A stretch of DNA of 64,000 bases from Streptomyces sulphureus DSM 40104 (GTDB lineage: Bacteria; Actinomycetota; Actinomycetes; Streptomycetales; Streptomycetaceae): positions 558,001 to 622,000 of the forward strand of contig NZ_KB905816.1 in the NCBI RefSeq assembly GCF_000381025.1, in the 5' to 3' direction. Shown in pieces: positions 29,102-36,550 of the stretch. A model generated the notes under the pieces. The model had not been told where the DNA came from. It ran no database searches and saw only the letters and a program-made list of their open reading frames with translations. Positions within the stretch are counted from its first letter, which is position 1; each line of letters starts with the position of its first letter. A program made the position numbers and the translations under genes.

Positions 29102-31000
29102 CTAGCGGGTGGGGCGTGCAGGGTCCCCGCCGGAGGCCGGGGACGGGTCGTGGAACTCGGCGTGCCCGGACGGGGCTTCGGCGCCGGGAGACTGCTCCGC
29201 GGCGTCCTCGGCGAGGCTCGTGCCCCGCCGGAAGGCGGCCATCAGACCGGGGTCGTGCCCCTCGTCCGCGACCTCCTCGGCGCGCGTTGCGCGCGCGCTC
29301 CGGTCGGGCAGGTCGCGCAGCTCCCGTACGAGGTGCTGCTGCCGCCGCCGTCTCGGCAGCCGGGGGCGCGCCGCGTCGGGGGTCCCCGCGCCTTCGCCCG
29401 GCGCCTCGGGCAGGTGGACGGCGTCCGTGGTGACGACGGGCGCCCACCGGTGCACCGTTTCCCGCGCCGACGGCAACGGCTCGGCGGTGCCGGGTGGCTG
29501 AGGGTCCTCCGGCTCGGCCGGCCGCGGAGGTTCGGGCGTCGGACGCTGCTCGGGGAGCGGCCCAGTACCGGCGTCCGCCGACACGGAGGAGCCCTCCACC
29601 GGCGGCCGCTCCGACTCGCCTCCGGCGCCCGGCGGTTGGACGACGGCGTTCTGCTGCGTGCTGCCGAGGCCCCGCGCGAGCCGCGCCGACTCCGGTTCCT
29701 CGCCGAGGAGTTCGTACGGCACGACGAGCACCGCCTGGACGCCGCCGTAGATGTTGCTCTGCAACTGCACGACGATGCCGTGGCGTTGGGCGAGCGCCGA
29801 CACGACGAAGAGGCCGATCCTGCCGTCCTGGAGCAGTTCGGGAACGTCGATCCGGTCGGGGTCGGCGAGCACCGAGTTCATGCGGCTCTGCTCGGCCGCC
29901 GTCATGCCGAGCCCGCGGTCCTCGACCTCGACGGCGAGGCCGGCCGTCACGTACTGGGCGCGGAGCAGAACTTGGCTCTGCGGGGCCGAGAACACCGTTG
30001 CGTTCTCGATGAGTTCGGCGAGGAGGTGGATGACGTCGGCGACGGAGTGCCCGCGCAGCGTGCCCTCGATCGGCGGCACGAGCTTGACCCGCGGGTACTG
30101 CTCCACCTCGGCGATCGCGGAGCGGAGCACCTCGGTCATCGTCACGGGACGCGTCCACTGCCGGCGGGAGACGGCTCCGCCCAGAACCGCGAGGTTCTCG
30201 GCGTGCCGCCGGACGCGGGTGGCGAGGTGGTCGACGTGGAAGAGGCCCTTGAGCAGGTCCGGGTCCTCGACCTCGGCCTCCAGCTCGTCGAGGAGCTCGA
30301 TCTCCCGGTGCACCAGGGACTGGAGTCGCCGTGCGAGATTGACGAAGACCTCGACCCGGTCGTGCATGTGCTCCCCCGTCTCCCGCGGGAGCGGTGGCGC
30401 CGCCTGCGCCGCACCGGACGCCGCGAGCTCGGCCGCGCAGGCGACCGCCGCCTCCGCCTCCCGCCGGGCGAGCGCCACCTCGTGCGCCAGCAGGTCGACG
30501 GCGTCGCCTCCGGGTTCGGGGAGCGGCGCACGCGCGCGCGGCTCGGGGGTCCCGCCCTGCTCCAATTCCTGCACAGCGGCACGTACTTCCGCCCGCCCCG
30601 CGGCCACGACGCGCCGCACCGCCGCACAGCGCTCGACCGCGTTCCGCGCCTCGGCGCGCGCATAGACGACGGCGCAGGCGAGCACCGCCCCGACGAGCAG
30701 CACCGCCGAACCGAAGACGCCCCAGAGCGCCGCGCCGTAGGTGAGGCTCCCGCGCGTCCCCGAGCCGAGGACCACCACGACGACAACCGTGGCCATCGCT
30801 GCCACCAGCACCCCAGGCAGGAGCGCGAGCCGTGCGAGGCGACGGCGCGCTGCGGCGTCGCCCGCCCCCTCGGGCGCCGGCGTACGGCCGTGGCGTCGCC
30901 GGGCCCCGGTCCCCGAAGGCGCGTCCGGCACCGCGTCGGACCAAGCGGTACCGGAAGTTCCCATTCCCGTATGCGCAAGGTGGTTCGGAGGTTCAGGCAC
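29102..31000 (-). CDS. cvnA: Conservon sensor histidine kinase-like protein CvnA
   Basis: 632 residues. Two membrane segments lie near 57-75 and 86-107 (LALLPGVLVAAMATVVVVVV; FGSAVLLVGAVLACAVVYA), then a helical dimerisation region, and a HATPase domain at about 305-450 with ELIENATVFSAP (N box), VEDRGLGM (G1) and DGRIGLFVVSALAQRHG (G2). A long Pro/Glu-rich tail follows. It should be the membrane input of the cvnABCD module. The GTG at 31000 is chosen for the GAGGA six bases upstream; a GTG at 31030 is also in frame. Confidence 0.88.
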   Translation of the reverse strand: MPEPPNHLAHTGMGTSGTAWSDAVPDAPSGTGARRRHGRTPAPEGAGDAAARRRLARLALLPGVLVAAMATVVVVVVLGSGTRGSLTYGAALWGVFGSAVLLVGAVLACAVVYARAEARNAVERCAAVRRVVAAGRAEVRAAVQELEQGGTPEPRARAPLPEPGGDAVDLLAHEVALARREAEAAVACAAELAASGAAQAAPPLPRETGEHMHDRVEVFVNLARRLQSLVHREIELLDELEAEVEDPDLLKGLFHVDHLATRVRRHAENLAVLGGAVSRRQWTRPVTMTEVLRSAIAEVEQYPRVKLVPPIEGTLRGHSVADVIHLLAELIENATVFSAPQSQVLLRAQYVTAGLAVEVEDRGLGMTAAEQSRMNSVLADPDRIDVPELLQDGRIGLFVVSALAQRHGIVVQLQSNIYGGVQAVLVVPYELLGEEPESARLARGLGSTQQNAVVQPPGAGGESERPPVEGSSVSADAGTGPLPEQRPTPEPPRPAEPEDPQPPGTAEPLPSARETVHRWAPVVTTDAVHLPEAPGEGAGTPDAARPRLPRRRRQQHLVRELRDLPDRSARATRAEEVADEGHDPGLMAAFRRGTSLAEDAAEQSPGAEAPSGHAEFHDPSPASGGDPARPTR

Positions 31001-31633
31001 AGGGGTTCCTCGTCGTTTGGGGGCGCACACTCAGGGGCTGCGCCGGCTCGACCGCGCTCTCGCGGACGGGCGGCGGACCGCACTGCGAGCACGCGGCTCG
31101 CCGGTGTGCTGCATATCCATGGCGTGCCGGGGCGGGCCGGGTGGCCGACGACGGATCGGTGGCGGCGCGTACGCCCGACACCGCACCGGGCTGCGGCTGC
31201 ACGCACGGGCCGTGCGCAGGCACCCTCCCGGGCCTCGACGCGCCTGCCGTGCCTGGCGTGGTCGGCTCGGCGCTGTCGGACGACCCTAGCCGCCCCGTCC
31301 CCCGCGGTCAGAGGCGAACTGCGGATTCGCCACCCCGCGCCAGCTCCCAAAGAGTGAAGTTCCCGAGCAGCTTCCCCTGTTCACCGCGCCGCCCCGACGA
31401 GCCCTCCGCCCGCGCGCACCTGCGAGAACCCGCGAGGCGCCCAACTGCACCCGGCTGCACGCCGGTTCTTGTCCGGGGCCCGCACCGAACAGCAGAGCGC
31501 CGCGGGCGGCATGAGGCACAGGCGCGCAATCAGGCGCGTCAGCCGGTTCGCACGCCCCGAATCCCCGCCGTGTACAGGCCGGTTCGCACGCCCCAACTTC
31601 CGCCGCGCACAGATCGATTCGCACGCCCCGCCC
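31001..31633. other. 633-bp intergenic region upstream of the conservon
   Basis: Contains the presumed cvnA promoter and, at its far end, three imperfect tandem repeats just downstream of the alkB stop. Short leftward frames here (for example 31286-31624) are built partly from the repeat and have no domain-like content, so they are not called as genes. Confidence 0.5.
31543..31629. repeat. Three imperfect tandem repeats, 35-36-nt period
   Basis: CCGGTTCGCACGCCCC at 31543 and 31579 and TCGATTCGCACGCCCC at 31614 head the three units; the inner parts of units 1 and 2 (CCCCGCCGTGTACAG, TTCCGCCGCGCACAG) are also similar. Lies within 5-90 nt of the alkB stop. Origin unclear. Confidence 0.65.
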
Positions 31634-32341
31634 TCAGAACCCCGTGCACCGCACCGTCACGTTCAGCCGACCGCTGGTCGGCCCCCTCGCCTGGTCGCCC
31701 GTACCGGGGCGCACCTTGGGAACACCGTGGTAGGCCAGCCGCGAGGGGCCGCCGAAGACGAAGGCGTCCCCGTCGCGCAGCTCGACGTCGCGCCAAGGCC
31801 GGCCGCGGCCCTCCGCGTTGCCGAAGCGGAAGGTGCAGCTATCGCCGAGGCTGAAGGAGACGACAGGCTCGGCCGAGCGCTCGTCGCTGTCCCGGTGCAT
31901 CCCCATCCTCGCCTCGGGGCCGTAGAAATTGACGAGCGCGACGTCGTACGCCGCGTCCCCGGTCCCGAACGCCGCGGCGTCCCCGTAGACGCCGCCGTAC
32001 GCCTCCGCGACCGCGCGCCGCGCCCACTCCCCCAGCCACCGAGGGAACGGCTTCACCGGCGCACCGTCACCGTCGGCGACGGTGCGCACATAGCGGTACG
32101 GATACCAGTGCCACCCCAGGCTCACCTGCTGCACCGACATCACGCCGCCCCGCGGCATCCGCACCGTCCGCAGCCCGGCGGGCGGGCGCGCCCACCCGCG
32201 GCACGCGGCCACCAACTCCCCGCGCTCGGCGGCGTCGAGCCAGCGCGGCAGGTGCACGGCACCTGGGGCCACCTCGACCGGCTCCGCGCCCCCTCCGGGG
32301 AGCGGGAACAGACTTTCGTGCGTACCGTCCATCCCGTTCAT
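31634..32341 (-). CDS. AlkB-like 2-oxoglutarate/Fe(II) dioxygenase
   Basis: 235 residues, AlkB family length. The iron triad is His149-Arg-Asp151 in GMHRDSDE with His205 in LAYHGVP; the 2-oxoglutarate arginine is Arg225 or Arg231 in GRLNVTVR. The substrate-lid region has GWHWYPYRYVRT, and VNFYGPEARMGMH matches the N-x-Y-x(n)-H layout of AlkB. Expected role is oxidative removal of alkyl groups from nucleic acid bases. The ATG at 32341 (MNGMDG) is favoured; ATG 32332 is nine bases inside. Divergent from the phosphatase gene. Confidence 0.9.
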   Translation of the reverse strand: MNGMDGTHESLFPLPGGGAEPVEVAPGAVHLPRWLDAAERGELVAACRGWARPPAGLRTVRMPRGGVMSVQQVSLGWHWYPYRYVRTVADGDGAPVKPFPRWLGEWARRAVAEAYGGVYGDAAAFGTGDAAYDVALVNFYGPEARMGMHRDSDERSAEPVVSFSLGDSCTFRFGNAEGRGRPWRDVELRDGDAFVFGGPSRLAYHGVPKVRPGTGDQARGPTSGRLNVTVRCTGF

Positions 32342-32551
32342 CCTGCCGCCGCCTCCCCGTCCGCGCACCCGCCGGGTGCCCCGCGTCACTCGACGCGGAC
32401 CTGATCGGCGACCCCGAAGATGCCGTAGGGTCGGCCCTGTCGGCAGCCGCCGCGGCCGCGAGGCGTCCGGCTCCCCGGTCGGCGCCCCTGCGCGCGGTAC
32501 GCGCGGCGCTGCCGAGCCGACAGAGTCGAGCAGCAGAATCGAGGGCACCCC

Positions 32552-33349
32552 GTGAGCCAGCAGTCCGCCGAATCCGTACTGACCGGTGTCCGCAACTTCC
32601 GCGACGTCGGCGGCCTGCCGACGCGGGACGGCCGGCGAGTACGGCACGGCGTGCTGTACCGCAGCGGCCACCTCGCCAACGCCACCCCCGAGGACGCCGC
32701 GTACCTCGGCAGCCTCGGCCTCCACACCGTCTTCGACTTCCGCAACTCGGCCGACCTCGCCCTCGACGGCGTCGACGTCGCGCTTCCCGGCGTCCGCAAC
32801 GTCAACATGCCGCTCAACGACCCGGCGGACGGCGCCGAGTTCTGGAAAATGGTCCGCGGCGGCGAGCTCGACGAGCTGCGCGCCGCGCTCGCCGACGGCA
32901 AGGGCGAGGCGCGCATGGTCGACACCTACCGCACGCTCATCACCACCCGCACCGAGGAGATCGGGCGCCTGCTGCGCGCGATAGCGGAGGAGACCGTCCC
33001 CGCGCTGCTGCACTGCGCGGCGGGCAAGGACCGCGCCGGGATGTCGATCGCCATCGTGCTGATGGCCGTCGGCGTCGACCACGAGTCGGTCGAGGCCGAC
33101 TACCTCCTCTCGAACGCCCCCGGCCGGCGCTACCTGATCCACCGCGGCTCCCGGGTGAAGGACGGCCTCTCGTCCGAGGTGGTCGAGCTGCTCTCCCCGC
33201 TCTTCGACGCGCGGGCCACCTACCTCGCCGCCGCGATGGAGACGATCGAGGAGACCTGGGGCGGCGTCGAGCACTACCTCACCAAGGGGCTCGGGCTCAC
33301 CGACGAGACGCGCGACCGCCTGCGGGAGCGACTCCTCGAAGAGGGCTGA
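32552..33349 (+). CDS. CX5R tyrosine/phosphoinositide-type phosphatase
   Basis: 265 residues of the tyrosine phosphatase family that includes PtpB-like enzymes (Y_phosphatase3). The N-terminal NFRDVGGLPTRDGRRVRHGVLYRSGHL is the family signature. The active-site loop is HC155AAGKDR161, with Cys155 as nucleophile and the extra Lys typical of lipid-phosphate-active members. Cytoplasmic, no signal peptide. The GTG start has GAGGG upstream. It is a single gene ending at a strong terminator shared with the hopanoid operon. Confidence 0.9.
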   Translation: MSQQSAESVLTGVRNFRDVGGLPTRDGRRVRHGVLYRSGHLANATPEDAAYLGSLGLHTVFDFRNSADLALDGVDVALPGVRNVNMPLNDPADGAEFWKMVRGGELDELRAALADGKGEARMVDTYRTLITTRTEEIGRLLRAIAEETVPALLHCAAGKDRAGMSIAIVLMAVGVDHESVEADYLLSNAPGRRYLIHRGSRVKDGLSSEVVELLSPLFDARATYLAAAMETIEETWGGVEHYLTKGLGLTDETRDRLRERLLEEG

Positions 33350-33355
33350 GGCACC

Positions 33356-33381
33356 GCGGCGCCCGGCCTGCCGGGCGCCGC
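33356..33381. terminator. Bidirectional terminator, phosphatase / hopanoid operon
   Basis: GCGGCGCCCGGC and GCCGGGCGCCGC with two bases between give a very stable hairpin, starting 7 nt after the phosphatase stop and ending next to the aminotransferase stop on the other strand. Confidence 0.75.
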
Positions 33382-34779
33382 CTACCGGTCGGCGACCGCC
33401 TGCTTGACGAGGGTGCGCCCGAACTCCCACAACAGGCCGCTGCCGTTGTGGGCCTCGTCCATCACCTCGGTGAACGCCTCGACGAACCTGTCGACCTCGC
33501 GCTCGCCGACGACGAGCGGCGGGATCAGCTTGATCACCTCGAGGTGGTCCCCCGATACCTGCGTGAGGATACGGTGGCGCTGGAGCAGCGGGGCCACCAC
33601 CAACTGCGAGAAGAGGCCCTTCCGCGCCGTCTGGAGCATCGTCCAACGGCTGCGCAGCCCTAGGGACTTGGGCTTGCCGAACTCGATGCCCACCATCAGC
33701 CCCCGCCCGCGCACCTCCTTGAGCAGCTCGTACTTCTCCTGGAGCGCCGTCAGCCGCTCCAGAAGCTGCTGCCCCGTGCGGTGGGCGTTGCCGACGAGAT
33801 CCTCCTCCTCCAGCACCGAGAGCGTCGCCAGCCCCGCGGCCATCGCCTGCGCGTTGGCGCCGAAGCTCGCCGAGTGGACGAGCACCCGGTCGATGGAGCG
33901 GTAGACCTTCTTGAAGATCCAGTCCTTCCCCAGCGTCGCACTCACCGGCACATACCCGCCGGAGAGCGCCTTCGCGGCGCAGACGAGGTCGGGGTCTGCA
34001 CCGCCCTGCGCAGCGGAGCCCTCGTACTGGTACGCGAAGAAGTCCCCCGTGCGTCCGATGCCCGTCTGGACCTCGTCGACGACGAGCAGCGCGCCGTGCC
34101 TGTGGAGGAGGTCGCCCGCGGCACGCAGGAACCCCGGAGGAGCCTCGTGGACGCCCTTCCCCTGGATGGGCTCGACGATCAGTGCCGCGACGTCGCCGCG
34201 CTTCAACTCCTGCTCCAGCGCCGTGAGATCGCCGAGCGGCACCGCCGTGTCCGGAAGGAGCGGGCCGAACCCCTCGCGGAAGCCGTCCTCACCGTTGACC
34301 GAGAGCGAGCCGGTGGTGAGGCCGTGGAAGGCGTGGTCGCAGTAGAGGACGCGGGAGCGCCCCGTGGCACGGCGCGCGAACTTGAGCGCCGTCTCCACCG
34401 CCTCCGTGCCGCTGCTCCCGAAGAAGACCCTCTCCATGCCGGGCGCGTGCGAGAGCAGCCGCTCCGCGAGGAGGCCGGGCAGCGGCGAGCAGTCGAAGCG
34501 GGTCAGGTCGGGCAGGTCGGCGTCGAGGACGTCGTGGAGCGCCTTGCGTACGACGGGGTGGTGGCGGCCGAGGCCCATGACGCCGAAGCCGGCGAGCATG
34601 TCGAGGTACTCGCGGCCGTCCTCGTCGTAGAAGTAGGCGCCCTCACCGCGCTCGTAGAACCGGTCGAAGCCGATGGTGCGGAGCATCCGCGGAAGCTGGT
34701 GGTTGAGGTACCTGGTGTGCAACTCGTAGCGCTCGCCGCCGCGTTGGGACAGCAGCTCGCCCAGGTCGAAGCCGGTCAC
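33382..34779 (-). CDS. hpnO: PLP-dependent class III aminotransferase of the hopanoid cluster (HpnO-like)
   Basis: 465 residues. Class III aminotransferase features: FFGSSGTEAVETALKFARRATG, VEPIQGKGVHEAPPGFL, VVDEVQTGIGRTG (PLP Asp) and KALSGGYVPVSA with the Schiff-base lysine. In hopanoid clusters this enzyme aminates ribosyl-hopane to aminobacteriohopanetriol. The GTG at 34779 has GGGAG upstream and removes a non-conserved 20-residue extension. It is the last gene of the leftward cluster, but a strong hairpin lies between it and hpnH, so part of its expression may be separate. Confidence 0.87.
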   Translation of the reverse strand: MTGFDLGELLSQRGGERYELHTRYLNHQLPRMLRTIGFDRFYERGEGAYFYDEDGREYLDMLAGFGVMGLGRHHPVVRKALHDVLDADLPDLTRFDCSPLPGLLAERLLSHAPGMERVFFGSSGTEAVETALKFARRATGRSRVLYCDHAFHGLTTGSLSVNGEDGFREGFGPLLPDTAVPLGDLTALEQELKRGDVAALIVEPIQGKGVHEAPPGFLRAAGDLLHRHGALLVVDEVQTGIGRTGDFFAYQYEGSAAQGGADPDLVCAAKALSGGYVPVSATLGKDWIFKKVYRSIDRVLVHSASFGANAQAMAAGLATLSVLEEEDLVGNAHRTGQQLLERLTALQEKYELLKEVRGRGLMVGIEFGKPKSLGLRSRWTMLQTARKGLFSQLVVAPLLQRHRILTQVSGDHLEVIKLIPPLVVGEREVDRFVEAFTEVMDEAHNGSGLLWEFGRTLVKQAVADR

Positions 34780-34821
34780 GCCGTGGTCTCCCGTCTCTGA
34801 GTGCACACCGAACGTTCTCAC

Positions 34822-34867
34822 ACCGCCGGGGAGCTGCACCGCCGTTGCGGCACAACTCCCCGGCGGT
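34822..34867 (-). terminator. Hairpin between hpnH and the aminotransferase
   Basis: ACCGCCGGGGAG and CTCCCCGGCGGT pair perfectly (12 bp) around a 22-nt loop that contains a smaller stem. On the transcribed strand it begins five bases after the hpnH stop. It may terminate or attenuate the operon before hpnO. Confidence 0.65.
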
Positions 34868-34872
34868 TTCCG

Positions 34873-35889
34873 TCACTTCGCGCCGAGCGTCTCCGTCGCG
34901 GCGCGCAACGACTCCTTGAGCGAGCCCAGGGTGGCGAAGACCGCGGTCGGCTCGTAGCCGCAGTGCGCCATGCAGTTGGCGCAGCGCTCGTCCTTGCCGC
35001 GGCCGTAGGAGTCCCAGTCGGTCTCCTCCACCAACTCCTTGTACGTCGGAACGTAGCCGTCGCTCATCAGGTAGCAGGGGCGCTGCCAGCCGAAGAGGGA
35101 GTAGTTGGGGATCGCCCACGCGGTACAGGCGAAGTCGGCCTTGCCCTCGAGGAAGTCGAGGAAGAGCGGGCTGTGGTTGAGCCGCCACCGGTTCCGGTTG
35201 CCGCCGGCGAACGCCTTCCTGAACAGCTCCCTCGTCTGGTTGACGCCGAGGAAGTGCTCCTGGTCCGGCGCCTTCTCGTAGGCGTAGGCGGGCGAGATCA
35301 TCATCTCGTCCACCTTCACCTCGTCGTTGAGGAAGTCCAGTACGTCGACAACGGTCTGCGGGGTGTCGGTGTTGAAGAAGGTGGAGTTGGTGGTGACGCG
35401 GAAGCCGCGCCGCTTCGCCTCCTTCATCGCCTCGACGGCCTCGTCGAAGACGCCCTCCTTGGCGACGGACTCGTCGTGCCGCTCCCGCAGCCCGTCGATG
35501 TGGACGGCGAAGGCGAAGTACGGCGACGGCTCGAACTCGTCCAACTTCTTCCGCAGCAGCATCGCGTTGGTGCACAGGAAGATGTACTTCCTCCGCGCCA
35601 CCAACTGACGCACGATCTCCCCGATCTGCGGGTGCATCAACGGCTCGCCCCCGGCGACGGAGACCATCGGCGCGCCCGACTCCAGCACGGCACCGACCGC
35701 CTGCGCGACCGGCATCCGCTGCTTCAGCACGCCCGCCGGATGCTGGATCTTCCCGCACCCCTCGCACTTGAGGTTGCAAGCGAAGAGCGGTTCCAACTCC
35801 ACGATCAGCGGGAACTTCTCCCGCCGCCGCAGCTTCTGTTGCATGAGGTACGTGGCGATACGGACGGTCTGGCGAAGAGGCATGGCCAT
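34873..35889 (-). CDS. hpnH: Radical SAM adenosyl-hopene transferase HpnH
   Basis: 338 residues. The radical SAM cluster motif is Cys38-x3-Cys42-x2-Cys45 (CNLKCEGC), followed by VSVAGGEPLMHP, LCTNAML and a C-terminal Cys set ERCANCMAHCGYEPTA belonging to DUF3463. The family adds 5'-deoxyadenosyl to diploptene, forming adenosylhopane, the first side-chain step. The ATG at 35889 follows GGAGGTGAG; it is seven bases from the hpnG stop. All expected residues are present. Confidence 0.93.
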   Translation of the reverse strand: MAMPLRQTVRIATYLMQQKLRRREKFPLIVELEPLFACNLKCEGCGKIQHPAGVLKQRMPVAQAVGAVLESGAPMVSVAGGEPLMHPQIGEIVRQLVARRKYIFLCTNAMLLRKKLDEFEPSPYFAFAVHIDGLRERHDESVAKEGVFDEAVEAMKEAKRRGFRVTTNSTFFNTDTPQTVVDVLDFLNDEVKVDEMMISPAYAYEKAPDQEHFLGVNQTRELFRKAFAGGNRNRWRLNHSPLFLDFLEGKADFACTAWAIPNYSLFGWQRPCYLMSDGYVPTYKELVEETDWDSYGRGKDERCANCMAHCGYEPTAVFATLGSLKESLRAATETLGAK

Positions 35890-35896
35890 ATCTCGC

Positions 35897-36550
35897 TCAC
35901 CTCCAGGGGAGCAGCAAGGATCGGTGCCATTCGAGGAATGCGGGGAGGACGGTGCGCAGGCGGCGGAGGGCGGATATCCCCCCGCGGAGCGTGCCCGCAC
36001 GGACGAGTTCGTGCCCCGGTGCGTCGACGACCACCCGCACCGCTGCGACCGGTCGGCGCCCCGCCGACCCCGCCGCCGCGTGCAGCACGGCCGCGGACTC
36101 CATGTCGGCGGCGACGGCCCCGCCCGCACGGAGCACGGCCCGCTCCGCGCCGCGTACCACGTGGTCGCTGCCGGCGAGGAGGCCGCGGTGCACCCTGCCG
36201 TACGGCAGCAGCGCGGCGGCGAGCAGCTCGGCGCCCGTGCACGCTGTGCTCTCGCTCCCGTCGGACGTCTCCTCGGCGACGACGAGGTCGCCCGGACGCA
36301 TCCCGGGCACGAGCCCCGCGCAGAACCCGGTGGCGAGCACGGCCGTGCCGCCGGGCACGGGCTCGTCGCTGAGCCGCCGTGCGACGGAGCGCCGGGCGGC
36401 GCGGGGCCCCATGCCGGTACGCAGCAACTCCGGTGCGCCCGGGGCCGGAAGGGCTGCGGCCCGGCGTGCGCCGCTGCGCAGCGCGCGGTGCTCGATGCCG
36501 AGCGCGCACACCACGAGCAGCCTGTCGGAGGCCCCGGGCGCCGTCATCAT
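35897..36550 (-). CDS. hpnG: Adenosylhopane nucleosidase HpnG
   Basis: 217 residues of the nucleoside-phosphorylase superfamily. RTGMGPRAARRSVARRL, VLATGFCAGLVPGMRPGDLVVAEE and VAADMESAAVLHAA are the family blocks. HpnG removes adenine from adenosylhopane to give ribosylhopane (via its phosphate). The start ATGATGA overlaps the shc stop, so translation is coupled to the cyclase. Position between shc and hpnH agrees with the pathway order. Confidence 0.9.
   Translation of the reverse strand: MMTAPGASDRLLVVCALGIEHRALRSGARRAAALPAPGAPELLRTGMGPRAARRSVARRLSDEPVPGGTAVLATGFCAGLVPGMRPGDLVVAEETSDGSESTACTGAELLAAALLPYGRVHRGLLAGSDHVVRGAERAVLRAGGAVAADMESAAVLHAAAGSAGRRPVAAVRVVVDAPGHELVRAGTLRGGISALRRLRTVLPAFLEWHRSLLLPWR

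Noticed and set aside
31286..31624. Small leftward Cys/Arg-rich gene between alkB and cvnA
   Set aside because: Much of the peptide derives from the tandem repeats; no ribosome site and no codon bias.
31543..31629. CRISPR array
   Set aside because: Only three imperfect units, spacer-like parts are themselves similar, and no cas genes are in the window.
31634..33646. Single 670-codon leftward gene covering alkB and the region opposite the phosphatase
   Set aside because: Only the last 235 residues match AlkB; the rest is the reverse strand of a convincing phosphatase gene.
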